64,000 nucleotides of DNA, taken from positions 1-64,000 of the forward strand of contig QKGM01000033.1 of the NCBI GenBank assembly GCA_003250395.1, in the 5' to 3' direction. Source of the DNA: Bacteroidota bacterium (lineage in GTDB: Bacteria > Bacteroidota > Bacteroidia > Bacteroidales > TTA-H9). How positions within the stretch are numbered: position 1 is the first letter of the stretch; the number at the start of each line of letters is the position of its first letter. The position numbers and the translations under genes are program-made. Under the pieces are notes generated by a model, which was given only the letters and a program-made list of their open reading frames with translations, was not told where the DNA came from and did no database searches. Of the stretch, positions 37,700 to 47,754 are shown piece after piece.

Positions 37700-40258
37700 T
37701 TAAGAGGTCTCAAGCAGTTTCTCGCCGGAGGCAGGAATAATCCTTATGGCAACGTCATCTTTTTCTTTATCATAATCAACCACAATCTGGTCACCTTCAT
37801 GAATATGAGATTTAATTATTTCTTCTGCCAAAGTGTCTTCCACATATTTCTGGATAGCTCGTTTCAGCGGACGGGCACCAAATTGCGGATCCCATCCTTT
37901 TTCAGCTATGAAATCCTTGGCTTCCGGAGACACTTCAATCAGGTATCGGAGCTTGGATACTCTTTCTACAACAGATTTGAGTTCAATGTCAATGATTTTA
38001 TGAATATCATCACGTTCTAGGTTCTCGAAAATGATAATGTCGTCAATCCGGTTCAGAAATTCAGGAGCAAATGATTTTTTCAACGCGTTTTCGATTACCC
38101 CCCTGGCATATTCACTTTGAGCAGCCTGGCGGGCCGAAGTGCTGAACCCGACTCCCTGACCAAAGTCTTTCAACTGACGTGATCCTATATTGGAGGTCAT
38201 AATGACAATAGTGTTCTTGAAGTCTACCTTACGTCCCAGACTATCGGTTAATTGACCGTCATCCAGTACTTGAAGAAGCAGGTGAAATACATCCGGATGG
38301 GCTTTTTCAATTTCATCGAGTAATACAATAGAATAAGGTTTGCGCCGAACTTTCTCTGTAAGTTGTCCTCCTTCTTCGTATCCTACATATCCCGGAGGAG
38401 CTCCAACCAGCCTTGATACTGCAAACTTCTCCATGTATTCACTCATATCGACGCGAATAAGGGTATCTTCAGAATCGAAAAGATACCGGGCAAGTACTTT
38501 TGCCAGATGTGTTTTCCCGACCCCTGTAGGGCCAAGAAAAACAAAAGTACCAATGGGCTTGTTAGGGTCTTTTAATCCTGCTCTGTTGCGACGTATAGCC
38601 TTAACTACTTTCCGTATAGCCTGATCCTGACCAATGATACTTGTCTGAAGTTCTTCTTCCATATGCACCAGTCTGTCGCTTTCGTTTTGCGCGATTCGTT
38701 GTACTGGTACTCCGGTCATCATGGCTACGACTTCTGCAACATTCTCATCAGATACTGTTTCACGGTTAAGCCTTGAATCCTCTTCCCACCTTTTACGCGC
38801 CTGTTCCAGTTCGGCTTGTAATTTACGTTCCTGGTCCCTGTAAGTTGCAGCCTCTTCAAACTTCTGGCTGCTGATAGCAAGCCCTTTTTTTACTTTAACA
38901 TCTTCAATACGGGTTTCAACACTGAGAATATCCTGAGGTACATGGATATTTTTGATATGAACCCGGGCTCCTGCTTCGTCAAGCGCATCAATAGCCTTGT
39001 CGGGTAAATATCTGTCTGATATATACCTGTTGGTAAGGGAGACACAAGCCTGAATTGCCTCATCAGTATATCTTACCAAATGGTGATCCTCATATTTTTC
39101 CTTGATCCGGTTTAGTATCTCCAAAGTTTCTTCAGAGGAAGTAGGATCTACCAGTACCTTTTGAAAACGACGCTCTAAGGCACCGTCTTTTTCAATATAT
39201 TGACGGTATTCATCGAGTGTAGTGGCCCCGATGCATTGAATCTCACCTCTGGCCAGTGCTGGTTTAAACATATTTGAAGCATCAAGCGATCCGCTGGCAT
39301 TACCTGCCCCTACAAGGGTATGGATTTCGTCGATGAAAAGTATGATATCCGGGTTTTTTTCCAATTCATTGAGTACGGCCTTCATCCTTTCTTCAAATTG
39401 ACCACGGTATTTCGTGCCGGCAACCAATGAGCCAAGATCAAGGGTGACAATCCGCTTGCTGAATAGTGACCGCGGAACCTGTCGATTAGATATGCGCATC
39501 GCAAGCCCCTCTGCTATGGCAGATTTCCCAACACCTGGTTCGCCAATAAGGATTGGGTTATTTTTCTTTCGGCGACTGAGAATTTGGGCGATACGTTCCA
39601 TTTCCTTGTCTCGGCCTACGATTGGATCAAGCCTTCCTTCCTCTGCAGCCCGGGTTATATCACGTCCAAAGTTATCGAGAACCGGAGTTTTTGATTTAGA
39701 ATCAGTAGCTTTTTTGAAACTCATATCCTTTTCTTCATCCTGTTCCTCTTCAGAACCACCCCGGGGAGAAATATCTGCTCTGGGGCCATCATCAGATTTT
39801 AGAGGAATATCGCGGTTTGGTTCAGGCGACATGGTTCGTACTTCATTCAATAGCGAATCATAGGAAATATTAAACCGTTCAAGGGTACGGGTTACTACGT
39901 TGTCAGTATCTTTTAAGATTGCAAGTATCAGGTGTTCCGTTCCAATCAGCTCACTTTTGAATTGTTTTGCTTCTAAATAGGTTAATTTGAGAGCACGTTC
40001 AGCTTGTTTGACGAGTGGTATATTTTCTGAACTGATAACCCTCGGGTTAGGGTTGGAAATGGCCTTTTCAATAACCTGCCTTGCTTCACCCAGGTCTGCA
40101 CCTAGATAGGCCATGATCTGCACGGCCATCCCTTCTCCCTCTCTCAGGATGCCGAGGAACAGGTGCTCAACGCCAATATAATCGTTGCCAAGCCTGACCG
40201 CTTCTTCGCGGCTATAGGTCAGCACATCTTTAACTCTTTGCGAGAATTTTGCTTCCAT
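37700..40258 (-). CDS. clpC: ClpC-type AAA+ ATPase
   Basis: 852 aa; N-terminal Clp repeats, GEPGVGKSAIAEGLA, GPTGVGKTHLAKVLA, UVR-like segment. Confidence 0.94.
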   Translation of the reverse strand: MEAKFSQRVKDVLTYSREEAVRLGNDYIGVEHLFLGILREGEGMAVQIMAYLGADLGEARQVIEKAISNPNPRVISSENIPLVKQAERALKLTYLEAKQFKSELIGTEHLILAILKDTDNVVTRTLERFNISYDSLLNEVRTMSPEPNRDIPLKSDDGPRADISPRGGSEEEQDEEKDMSFKKATDSKSKTPVLDNFGRDITRAAEEGRLDPIVGRDKEMERIAQILSRRKKNNPILIGEPGVGKSAIAEGLAMRISNRQVPRSLFSKRIVTLDLGSLVAGTKYRGQFEERMKAVLNELEKNPDIILFIDEIHTLVGAGNASGSLDASNMFKPALARGEIQCIGATTLDEYRQYIEKDGALERRFQKVLVDPTSSEETLEILNRIKEKYEDHHLVRYTDEAIQACVSLTNRYISDRYLPDKAIDALDEAGARVHIKNIHVPQDILSVETRIEDVKVKKGLAISSQKFEEAATYRDQERKLQAELEQARKRWEEDSRLNRETVSDENVAEVVAMMTGVPVQRIAQNESDRLVHMEEELQTSIIGQDQAIRKVVKAIRRNRAGLKDPNKPIGTFVFLGPTGVGKTHLAKVLARYLFDSEDTLIRVDMSEYMEKFAVSRLVGAPPGYVGYEEGGQLTEKVRRKPYSIVLLDEIEKAHPDVFHLLLQVLDDGQLTDSLGRKVDFKNTIVIMTSNIGSRQLKDFGQGVGFSTSARQAAQSEYARGVIENALKKSFAPEFLNRIDDIIIFENLERDDIHKIIDIELKSVVERVSKLRYLIEVSPEAKDFIAEKGWDPQFGARPLKRAIQKYVEDTLAEEIIKSHIHEGDQIVVDYDKEKDDVAIRIIPASGEKLLETS

Positions 40259-40443
40259 TTATTTTATGAATCTTTTTCATTAATCTTAACAAGTAACCGG
40301 TTAAAACGTTTGCCGGTTCTTTAAATTGCTTCCATATTAACAGATTGCCTCAACAGTCAAAAACTGCGCCATGCTCTCTAAAGTGAAATTATGTCATTCA
40401 AAAGTAATGCACATTCAGACACAATGCCAATCAGATATCAATT

Positions 40444-40471
40444 ATTTATCAACAATCGTTTGTTGATAAAT
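40444..40471. promoter_or_regulatory. 12-bp inverted repeat in the divergent clpC-gyrA intergenic region
   Basis: ATTTATCAACAA-TCGT-TTGTTGATAAAT. Confidence 0.6.
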
Positions 40472-40578
40472 CTGATAATCTGCAACTGGCTTTGTAACTA
40501 AAAATTCCGTACCTTCGTACCTTATTTGTAATAGATATAAACTATTGTTTATCAGTTAGTTTTTGTTAATAAAATCTC

Positions 40579-43107
40579 ATGGAATTACCTGAAGAAAAAA
40601 TTGTCCCGGTAAATATTGAAAACCAGATGAAAACAGCCTACATCGATTATTCGATGTCGGTAATTGTTTCCAGGGCGTTACCTGATGTCCGCGACGGACT
40701 AAAGCCTGTTCACCGCCGAATATTATTTGGCATGTATGATCTGGGAATTTTGTCGAACCGGGGCTATAAGAAATCGGCACGTATTGTTGGGGAAGTACTG
40801 GGTAAGTATCATCCACATGGTGATTCATCGGTGTATGATGCTATGGTACGCATGGCTCAGGACTGGTCGTTGAGGTATCCTTTGGTTGACGGACAGGGAA
40901 ACTTTGGGTCAATTGACCAGGATCCACCTGCAGCTATGCGTTATACAGAAGCCAGGCTCAGGAAGCTTGCTGAAGAGATGCTTGATGATCTTGATAAGGA
41001 AACTGTTGACTTTCAGTTAAATTTCGATGACTCCCTGGAAGAACCTTCGGTGTTACCCGCAAAAGTTCCAAACCTGTTAATAAATGGCACAAGTGGTATC
41101 GCAGTTGGTATGGCTACCAATATGGCGCCACACAACCTGAAAGAAGTGATTGATGGTACAATTGCATACATCGATAACAACGAGATTACCATTGCTGAGT
41201 TGATGAAGTTTATCAAGGGCCCGGATTTTCCAACCGGTGGTATTATCTATGGTTATGATGGTGTCAGGGAAGCATATGAAACTGGTCGTGGAAGGATTAT
41301 AATCAGGGGTGAAACCAAAATTGAACCTGAAGATAACGGCCGGGAACGTATTATTGTAACCTCAATTCCATATCAGGTGAACAAGTCTGAAATGATTAAG
41401 AAGACTGCTGACCTGGTGAATGAGAAAAAAATTGAAGGGATTAGCGATATCAGGGATGAATCTGACCGCGATGGTCTGAGAATCGTATATGAACTTAAGC
41501 GCGATGCAAATACGAATGTAGTGCTTAATAAGTTATATCAAATGACTTCTCTACAGACCAGTTTCAGTGTAAATAGTATCGCACTTGTTCATGGTCGTCC
41601 TGTTACCCTTAATCTAAAGGATATTATTAAATATTTTGTTGAGCACCGACATGAAGTTGTTGTACGCCGTACACAATATGAATTGAGGCAGGCTGAAAAG
41701 CGGGCGCACATCCTCGAGGGATTACTAAAAGCCCTTGACCATATTGATGAAGTTATTGCCCTGATCAGGGCAAGTCGTTCTCCTGAGGCCGCCCGCGAGG
41801 GATTAGTGGTTACATTCGACTTGAGCGACGAACAGGCAAAGGCTATATTAGCTATGAGACTTCAGGCTCTTACCGGACTGGAAAGGGAAAAGCTTGAAGA
41901 CGAATACAAAGAATTAAAGCGTCTTATTGATTATTACAATTCATTGTTAGCCGATAAAGATCTTCGTATGGAGGTGATTAAGACCGAGCTGCGTGAATTG
42001 AGTAATAAATACGGGGATGAACCTAAGACCGATATTGAATATCTAGCCCATGATTTTAAAATTGAAGACACCATCTCTGATGATAGTGTTGTGATCACAA
42101 TTTCTCATTTCGGGTATGTTAAGCGTACGCTGCTTTCAGAGTATCGGGTTCAGGCCCGTGGCGGAAGGGGATCTAAAGGAAGCGAAACACGTGATGATGA
42201 TTTTGTTGAACATCTTTTTGTTGCAACAAATCATAACTATGTGTTGTTCTTTACCGAAAAGGGAAAGGTATATTGGCTTAGGGCATTTGAAATTCCTGAG
42301 GGAGCCAAAACTTCGAAGGGAAGAGCCATTCAGAATCTTATCAATATTGATCCTGATGATAAAGTTCGAGCCTATATAAATGTGAAAAGTCTTTCTGATC
42401 AAGAGTATATCCAGAATAATTTCATTATTCTGTGTACCAGGCTTGGTACAATTAAGAAAACTTCTCTTGAGGCCTATTCAAGACCAAGACAGAACGGCAT
42501 TATTGCCGTAAATATTAAGGATGATGACACATTACTGGAAGCCCGAATGACCAATGGTAATAGTGTCGTGGTTATGGGCCTTCGTTCGGGAAGAGCTATC
42601 AGATTCAATGAACAACGTGTACGTCCGATGGGAAGAACTGCCACAGGAGTAAGGGGTGTAAGTCTTGCCGGTTCTGATGATGAAGTAATAGGAATGATCT
42701 GCGTTGATGGCAACGAATCCAATATTTTAGTCGTCTCTGAGAATGGGTATGGGAAACGTTCCCTGCTTGATAGTTACCGTGAGACTAATCGGGGTGGTAA
42801 GGGTGTTAAAACGATGAATATTACCGATAAAACAGGTGCACTCATTGCCATTTGCGATGTAAACGATCAGGAAGACCTTATGATTATTAACCGTAGTGGA
42901 ATTATCATTCGGACGCCAGTATCAGATCTCCGCCTCATGGGCCGTGCTACCCAGGGTGTCCGACTGATCAATATTCGTGAGGGTGACTCTATTGCCGCCA
43001 TCACAAAAGTTGATGGATATGAACCTGACGATGAAAGTATCGGGGAGCAGCCTGTTATTCCTCCACAGGATAATCCGCTGGCAGATGATGCTGTTGTTAG
43101 TGAATGA
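40579..43107 (+). CDS. gyrA: DNA gyrase subunit A
   Basis: [66 protein letters not shown]. Confidence 0.97.
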   Translation: MELPEEKIVPVNIENQMKTAYIDYSMSVIVSRALPDVRDGLKPVHRRILFGMYDLGILSNRGYKKSARIVGEVLGKYHPHGDSSVYDAMVRMAQDWSLRYPLVDGQGNFGSIDQDPPAAMRYTEARLRKLAEEMLDDLDKETVDFQLNFDDSLEEPSVLPAKVPNLLINGTSGIAVGMATNMAPHNLKEVIDGTIAYIDNNEITIAELMKFIKGPDFPTGGIIYGYDGVREAYETGRGRIIIRGETKIEPEDNGRERIIVTSIPYQVNKSEMIKKTADLVNEKKIEGISDIRDESDRDGLRIVYELKRDANTNVVLNKLYQMTSLQTSFSVNSIALVHGRPVTLNLKDIIKYFVEHRHEVVVRRTQYELRQAEKRAHILEGLLKALDHIDEVIALIRASRSPEAAREGLVVTFDLSDEQAKAILAMRLQALTGLEREKLEDEYKELKRLIDYYNSLLADKDLRMEVIKTELRELSNKYGDEPKTDIEYLAHDFKIEDTISDDSVVITISHFGYVKRTLLSEYRVQARGGRGSKGSETRDDDFVEHLFVATNHNYVLFFTEKGKVYWLRAFEIPEGAKTSKGRAIQNLINIDPDDKVRAYINVKSLSDQEYIQNNFIILCTRLGTIKKTSLEAYSRPRQNGIIAVNIKDDDTLLEARMTNGNSVVVMGLRSGRAIRFNEQRVRPMGRTATGVRGVSLAGSDDEVIGMICVDGNESNILVVSENGYGKRSLLDSYRETNRGGKGVKTMNITDKTGALIAICDVNDQEDLMIINRSGIIIRTPVSDLRLMGRATQGVRLINIREGDSIAAITKVDGYEPDDESIGEQPVIPPQDNPLADDAVVSE

Positions 43108-43138
43108 GTTTATTGATCGTGAATAAATATCCGGTGTA

Positions 43139-43166
43139 GGGCAGGCTTATTCCTGCCCCTTTTAAG
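43139..43166 (+). terminator. gyrA terminator
   Basis: GGGCAGG-cttat-tCCTGCCC followed by CTTTT. Confidence 0.75.
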
Positions 43167-43196
43167 CCCGCTTTTAGCTGATCAATATATATCTAT

Positions 43197-43204
43197 TATC
43201 TTTG
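43197..43204 (+). promoter_or_regulatory. Bacteroidota-type -7 box upstream of TPR gene
   Basis: TATCTTTG, matching TAnnTTTG, 36 bp upstream of ATG. Confidence 0.5.
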
Positions 43205-43239
43205 TAACTAAAAATTCAGAAAACCAAAAGTTAAATTCT

Positions 43240-44376
43240 ATGAAACGCATTTCACTTATGCTGGCTTTTGCCTTGTTGGTAACAATGGGCTTTGCTCAGA
43301 AAAAAGACCGAACTTCTGCCTATAATTATTACCGTAACGGAAGGTATGATAAGGCCATGGAGTACATTGAGAAGACAATCACTCATGAATCAACCATGAA
43401 CGAAGCCAAAACGTGGGCTTTCCGTGGTGATATATACCTGCAGATTGCTTTAACCGATAAACCGCAATATAAATCGTTATCGGATAATCCAATGCAAATT
43501 GCATTAGATTCATATAAAAAGGCACTTTCTTTGCCAGATGCTAAGGATTATATGCCTGATATCATGACCAATATGAATGTTTTAGCTGAGAAATATTTTA
43601 ACCAGGGCGTTACGGAATATAAAGAGTCAAACTACAGTGCTTCTACTGCATCATTTCTGAAAGCCGCAGATGTAAAGAATGAACTGGGTGTTATTGATAC
43701 TGTGGCTTTGGTGAATGCTGTATCAGCTGCTGACCTTGCCAAAAACTCAGCAGCGTCTTTGGAAATCGGTCAACGTTTACTCTCTTTGGGCTATTCAAGT
43801 CCAGGCCTTTATTCTTCAATGTCCAATGCATATAAAGCATCAGGAGACACAAACAATGCTGTTGTAACTATAGCTAAGGGACGTCAACTTTATCCGGCTG
43901 ATCTTAGTCTTCTCCTGTCAGAAACCAATATCTTCCTTTCGACAGGTAAGGTCAAGGAAGCTCTCAATAATCTGACGGTTGCTCTTGAAAAAGACCCACA
44001 GAATGTTTCCATTTTATATGCTCTGGGTACACAGTATGGAGAGTTAAACAATATTGAAGAAGCTGCTAAATCTTATAAAAAAGTACTCGAGATTAAGCCA
44101 GACCATTTCGATGCAATCTATAATCTGGGAGCTTTGTATGTGAATCATGCCGCAGCGCTTATGGCTGAAGCAAACTCAATTCCTCCGGACAAAGTAAAGG
44201 AATATGATGCGAAGAAGGCTGAAGCTTTTGCCGAACTCGATAAAGCATTGCCTTATCTCGAACAGGCTCATCAAATGGACCCTAATGATAGAAATACTAT
44301 GGTTACTCTGAAAGAAATATATGCCCGTAAGAGCATGCTTGATAAAGTGAAGGAGATTGATGCAAAACTGAAATAA
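43240..44376 (+). CDS. Tetratricopeptide repeat protein (exported)
   Basis: Signal peptide MKRISLMLAFALLVTMGFAQ; TPR repeats such as VSILYALGTQYGELNNIEEAAKSYKKVLEIKPDHFDAIYNLGALY. Confidence 0.9.
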   Translation: MKRISLMLAFALLVTMGFAQKKDRTSAYNYYRNGRYDKAMEYIEKTITHESTMNEAKTWAFRGDIYLQIALTDKPQYKSLSDNPMQIALDSYKKALSLPDAKDYMPDIMTNMNVLAEKYFNQGVTEYKESNYSASTASFLKAADVKNELGVIDTVALVNAVSAADLAKNSAASLEIGQRLLSLGYSSPGLYSSMSNAYKASGDTNNAVVTIAKGRQLYPADLSLLLSETNIFLSTGKVKEALNNLTVALEKDPQNVSILYALGTQYGELNNIEEAAKSYKKVLEIKPDHFDAIYNLGALYVNHAAALMAEANSIPPDKVKEYDAKKAEAFAELDKALPYLEQAHQMDPNDRNTMVTLKEIYARKSMLDKVKEIDAKLK

Positions 44377-44400
44377 TGATAGTTTTGGAAATAAATGCAA

Positions 44401-44427
44401 GAGAGCCGGTCCGAAATGCCGGCTCTC
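44401..44427. terminator. Terminator between convergent TPR gene and sensor kinase
   Basis: GAGAGCCGG-tccgaaatg-CCGGCTCTC followed by cctgcgtttt. Confidence 0.75.
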
Positions 44428-44434
44428 CTGCGTT

Positions 44435-45616
44435 TTATGAGGGAAATAAAACAATGAACCTGCTTCCTTCACCAACTTGGCTTTCGCACAAAACTTCACC
44501 ATTGAGTGCAGTAACGAGCTTTTTAACGATAGACAACCCCAGCCCGGTGGAGGATTCCCCTCCCGTGGGATTAACATTTATGCGCTGATAACGGTTGAAC
44601 AGCAGAGGTATCTCATCTGGTTCTATTCCCTGCCCCTGATCTTGTACTTCAAACCTTATAAACCCGGGATTCCTGCTAAGACTTATAATAATTGCTGAAC
44701 CTACAGGGCTGTATTTGATGGCATTGCTTATGAGATTATCAAAAATCTGAGCCAGAAAATTCCGGTCTGTTAATGCTATAGTAGCTTCGGCCATGGTAAC
44801 GATAGCAATGTTTTTTTGCTGGGCAAAAGGTAGAAAGCTATCGGTTACTTCTTTAAGAATTGCTGCAAAATCTATTAGTTCAGGAGCTATCTTCAGGCGT
44901 TTCGAGTCGATCATTTCCGTGTCCAATATCTGGTTGACAATGCTCTTCATCCGGTTTAGGGCATTATCAATTAACCTGATAGAGTCAATCTGATCGGGCG
45001 AAAAACCTGATGTCTCCTGACGAAGCATCTCTACGGCACAACGGCTGCTGGTGAGAGGGTTTCGTAAATCATGAGCTACCAGATCGATCAGTACATTCTT
45101 CTCGTTGTTAAGTTGAACCAATTCGCCATTTTGTTTCTGTATCTCACTGATACTCGATGCAAGTCGTTCTTCCAGTTCGTTCATCCTTCTGCTACGCCGG
45201 ATCATCATTTTCATTACAGCAAAGCATAACCTGGTATCTTGCTGCAGAACCTCAAGAAAATCATTTTTTCTTAGTTCTATAAGGGTAACATTGGTATTAG
45301 CCCGGACAGAGGCGGATCTGGGCAGTTCATCAACAAGGGCGTATTCGCCAAAAATATGACCTTCAGTAAGCTCCGACAACTCATAACCGTCAATATGGAC
45401 ACTAAGCCTGCCTTGTGCAACTATATACATGGCAGAAGCACTTTCGCCTTTTTCAAATAGTGTTTGTTCAGGGTATAACTCAATTACTCTGGATTTAACT
45501 GCAACCTGCAACAGGACTTCTTTGTCGGCATCAAGAAAGACTTCAGCATTCGACAACCAGCTGATGATCTGTTCTACGTCTTTCTTATTACTGCCGGTGA
45601 GGGGAGAAGTCATCAT
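44435..45616 (-). CDS. Cyclic-nucleotide-binding-domain sensor histidine kinase
   Basis: cNMP-binding-like GHIFGEYALVDELPRSASVRA; HisKA DLVAHDLRNPLTSSRCAVEML; HATPase DQGQGIEPDEI. Confidence 0.92.
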   Translation of the reverse strand: MMTSPLTGSNKKDVEQIISWLSNAEVFLDADKEVLLQVAVKSRVIELYPEQTLFEKGESASAMYIVAQGRLSVHIDGYELSELTEGHIFGEYALVDELPRSASVRANTNVTLIELRKNDFLEVLQQDTRLCFAVMKMMIRRSRRMNELEERLASSISEIQKQNGELVQLNNEKNVLIDLVAHDLRNPLTSSRCAVEMLRQETSGFSPDQIDSIRLIDNALNRMKSIVNQILDTEMIDSKRLKIAPELIDFAAILKEVTDSFLPFAQQKNIAIVTMAEATIALTDRNFLAQIFDNLISNAIKYSPVGSAIIISLSRNPGFIRFEVQDQGQGIEPDEIPLLFNRYQRINVNPTGGESSTGLGLSIVKKLVTALNGEVLCESQVGEGSRFIVLFPS

Positions 45617-46536
45617 CAGGATTCAGAAGATTTATTTGAAATAGTGAGTTTTATTATGGCTCCCACCATGATGATGGCACTTATCCATTGAACAGTTGTC
45701 AGGACAGCTCCATTAATCAGGTAATCAAAAATGACAGCTGAAATTGGGAAAAACAACTCGCACATTGTTGCTAACATGGCTTTTACCCTGATTAGCCCCA
45801 TATAATAAAGGAATATAGCTCCAGAACCTGTGGTGAAGGCAATTATCAGGAAGATACCCCACTGAAGAGTGGTTACCTGAGTCAGGTTTGCGAAAGAGTT
45901 ATTTACTGCAACATAAACTAACATAATACCTGAAGTAAGCCCATACCTGAAAAAGGTTGCTGTACGAAAACTCATTGCTCCAACTGCCCTTTTACTAAAT
46001 ACTGTAGAGCTGCCAAAAGCTGCAGCAGCTAAAATTGCGTACCCCGAAGCTTTTAAAGTGTTGCCATTCGTATGAAAGTCGGGTAATGCCAACCCAAAAG
46101 TAAGTGTATAACCCGCGAATATAGCGAGTGAAGCCCATATGATAAAGCTCCTGTTTATTCTCTCTTTTAAAAGTATAGCAGCCAACGAGATAGCAAACAC
46201 AGGCTGAAGCTTCTGCAAAAGAACAACCACGGTCAGAGGCTTAAACTCTAGCAAAAATAAAGCCTTAACTATAAACAGTGTACCTGCTGCTCCTCCAAAC
46301 AAAGCAATCAAAAATAAATTCATCCATTGGTTAGCAGTGAACGACCTGGCTACCCCATACTCTTTGTAGAGGAAGATATTCATGATTACAAAGGGAATAA
46401 AATGGAGCATCATTACCACGAAACCGGTATCGAGAGGACGGAGTCCCGGTGTTAACACTACACCATCAAGACCCCAGAGGATGGCCGCAAAACTGATGGC
46501 CAGACCACCCATCCAGGATGCAGGAATTTTTTGCAT
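45616..46536 (-). CDS. EamA-family (DMT) transporter
   Basis: 306 aa, about 10 TM, duplicated EamA architecture. Confidence 0.88.
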   Translation of the reverse strand: MQKIPASWMGGLAISFAAILWGLDGVVLTPGLRPLDTGFVVMMLHFIPFVIMNIFLYKEYGVARSFTANQWMNLFLIALFGGAAGTLFIVKALFLLEFKPLTVVVLLQKLQPVFAISLAAILLKERINRSFIIWASLAIFAGYTLTFGLALPDFHTNGNTLKASGYAILAAAAFGSSTVFSKRAVGAMSFRTATFFRYGLTSGIMLVYVAVNNSFANLTQVTTLQWGIFLIIAFTTGSGAIFLYYMGLIRVKAMLATMCELFFPISAVIFDYLINGAVLTTVQWISAIIMVGAIIKLTISNKSSES

Positions 46537-46641
46537 TGATTTGGTTCGGAATTTTAGGCAAAGGTAACTAAATTTGTGTTTTCTGCTTTTCTGTTCAGGT
46601 GACTTTATCAGAACTATGCCATGTCATGAAAGGATATTTAT

Positions 46642-47652
46642 TTGAAATCTGACGTTACAAATTGGTCGCGAACTCTATCAGGAGGGCAGTTACAGTGCCT
46701 TATCTGCCCTAACGGTTGTATCCTCTTGCCAGGAGAGACAGGCCTATGCAGTGTAAGAGTTGCTCAAAAGAATGTTATAGCGAATCCTTATGCTTCCCGT
46801 TTGAGCTCTGTTGGTTTCGATCCGGTTGAAAAGAAACCACTTTTTCATTTTTATCCCGGTAGGCCAATATTAAGTCTTGGCGGGATTGGATGTAACCTCA
46901 GTTGTCTCTGGTGTCAGAATTATTCTATCTCACAACCAGCAACGTCTGGTACTCTGACATTGAATTCATTTTCTGTTCCGGAAATTTTGTCAGTTGCAAG
47001 AGGAGAACCCCGTAACATTGGTGTAGCTTTTACATATAATGAACCAACAGTAAATCTTGAGTTTTTACTTGATGTAGCAGGTGCCTTCCAACAATCAGGG
47101 ATGAAATGTTCTATGATAACAAATGGTTTTATTAACCCTGATCCGTTGGAAGCGATATTGGAGGTAGTAGATGCATTTAATGTTGACCTTAAAGGGTTTA
47201 CGGAAGGATTTTATGGTGCCTGCACGAAGGGAAGGCTGGACATCGTTTTACAAACACTCAGGTTGATCAGAAAAGCGGGGAAGCATCTTGAAGTGACTTT
47301 CCTCGTTGTTCCAAATCTTAATACTTTCATCCCCGATTTTGATGCTATGTGCAGATGGATAGCCGACCAGCTAGGCGATGAAACTCCTCTTCATATATCG
47401 CGGTACCATCCTGCTTGGAAATACAGGATGCCCGCAACTCCTTATGATCTCATGGTTGAATTAACAGGAAAAGCCGGTGATATTCTGCATTTTGTATATA
47501 TGGGCAATGTGCCGGGTAATGTATATGAATCGACTTATTGCCCCGGTTGTGGATCTCTATTGATCGAAAGAAGTGGATACAGTACTGTTTTAAGGGGACT
47601 GGAACACAACAAGTGTTCAGTTTGCGGGAGGATAATACACGGTGTATTTTAA
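46642..47652 (+). CDS. amrS: AmmeMemoRadiSam system radical SAM enzyme
   Basis: CLICPNGCILLPGETGLCSVR, GIGCNLSCLWCQNYSISQ CxxxCxxC, FTYNEPTVNLEF; TTG start. Confidence 0.9.
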   Translation: MKSDVTNWSRTLSGGQLQCLICPNGCILLPGETGLCSVRVAQKNVIANPYASRLSSVGFDPVEKKPLFHFYPGRPILSLGGIGCNLSCLWCQNYSISQPATSGTLTLNSFSVPEILSVARGEPRNIGVAFTYNEPTVNLEFLLDVAGAFQQSGMKCSMITNGFINPDPLEAILEVVDAFNVDLKGFTEGFYGACTKGRLDIVLQTLRLIRKAGKHLEVTFLVVPNLNTFIPDFDAMCRWIADQLGDETPLHISRYHPAWKYRMPATPYDLMVELTGKAGDILHFVYMGNVPGNVYESTYCPGCGSLLIERSGYSTVLRGLEHNKCSVCGRIIHGVF

Positions 47653-47754
47653 AGTGGTACTGAAGTTCCATCTTTTTTACAATAACCGTCCGGATGGATC
47701 GTTTAGACGGATATCGAAAAATCCTTTAATTTGCACCTTTATAAACTTAACAAA

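Noticed and set aside
39414-39863. 149-aa plus-strand ORF inside clpC
   Set aside because: Antisense shadow ORF within a conserved gene; Ser/Arg/Pro-rich translation typical of such artefacts.
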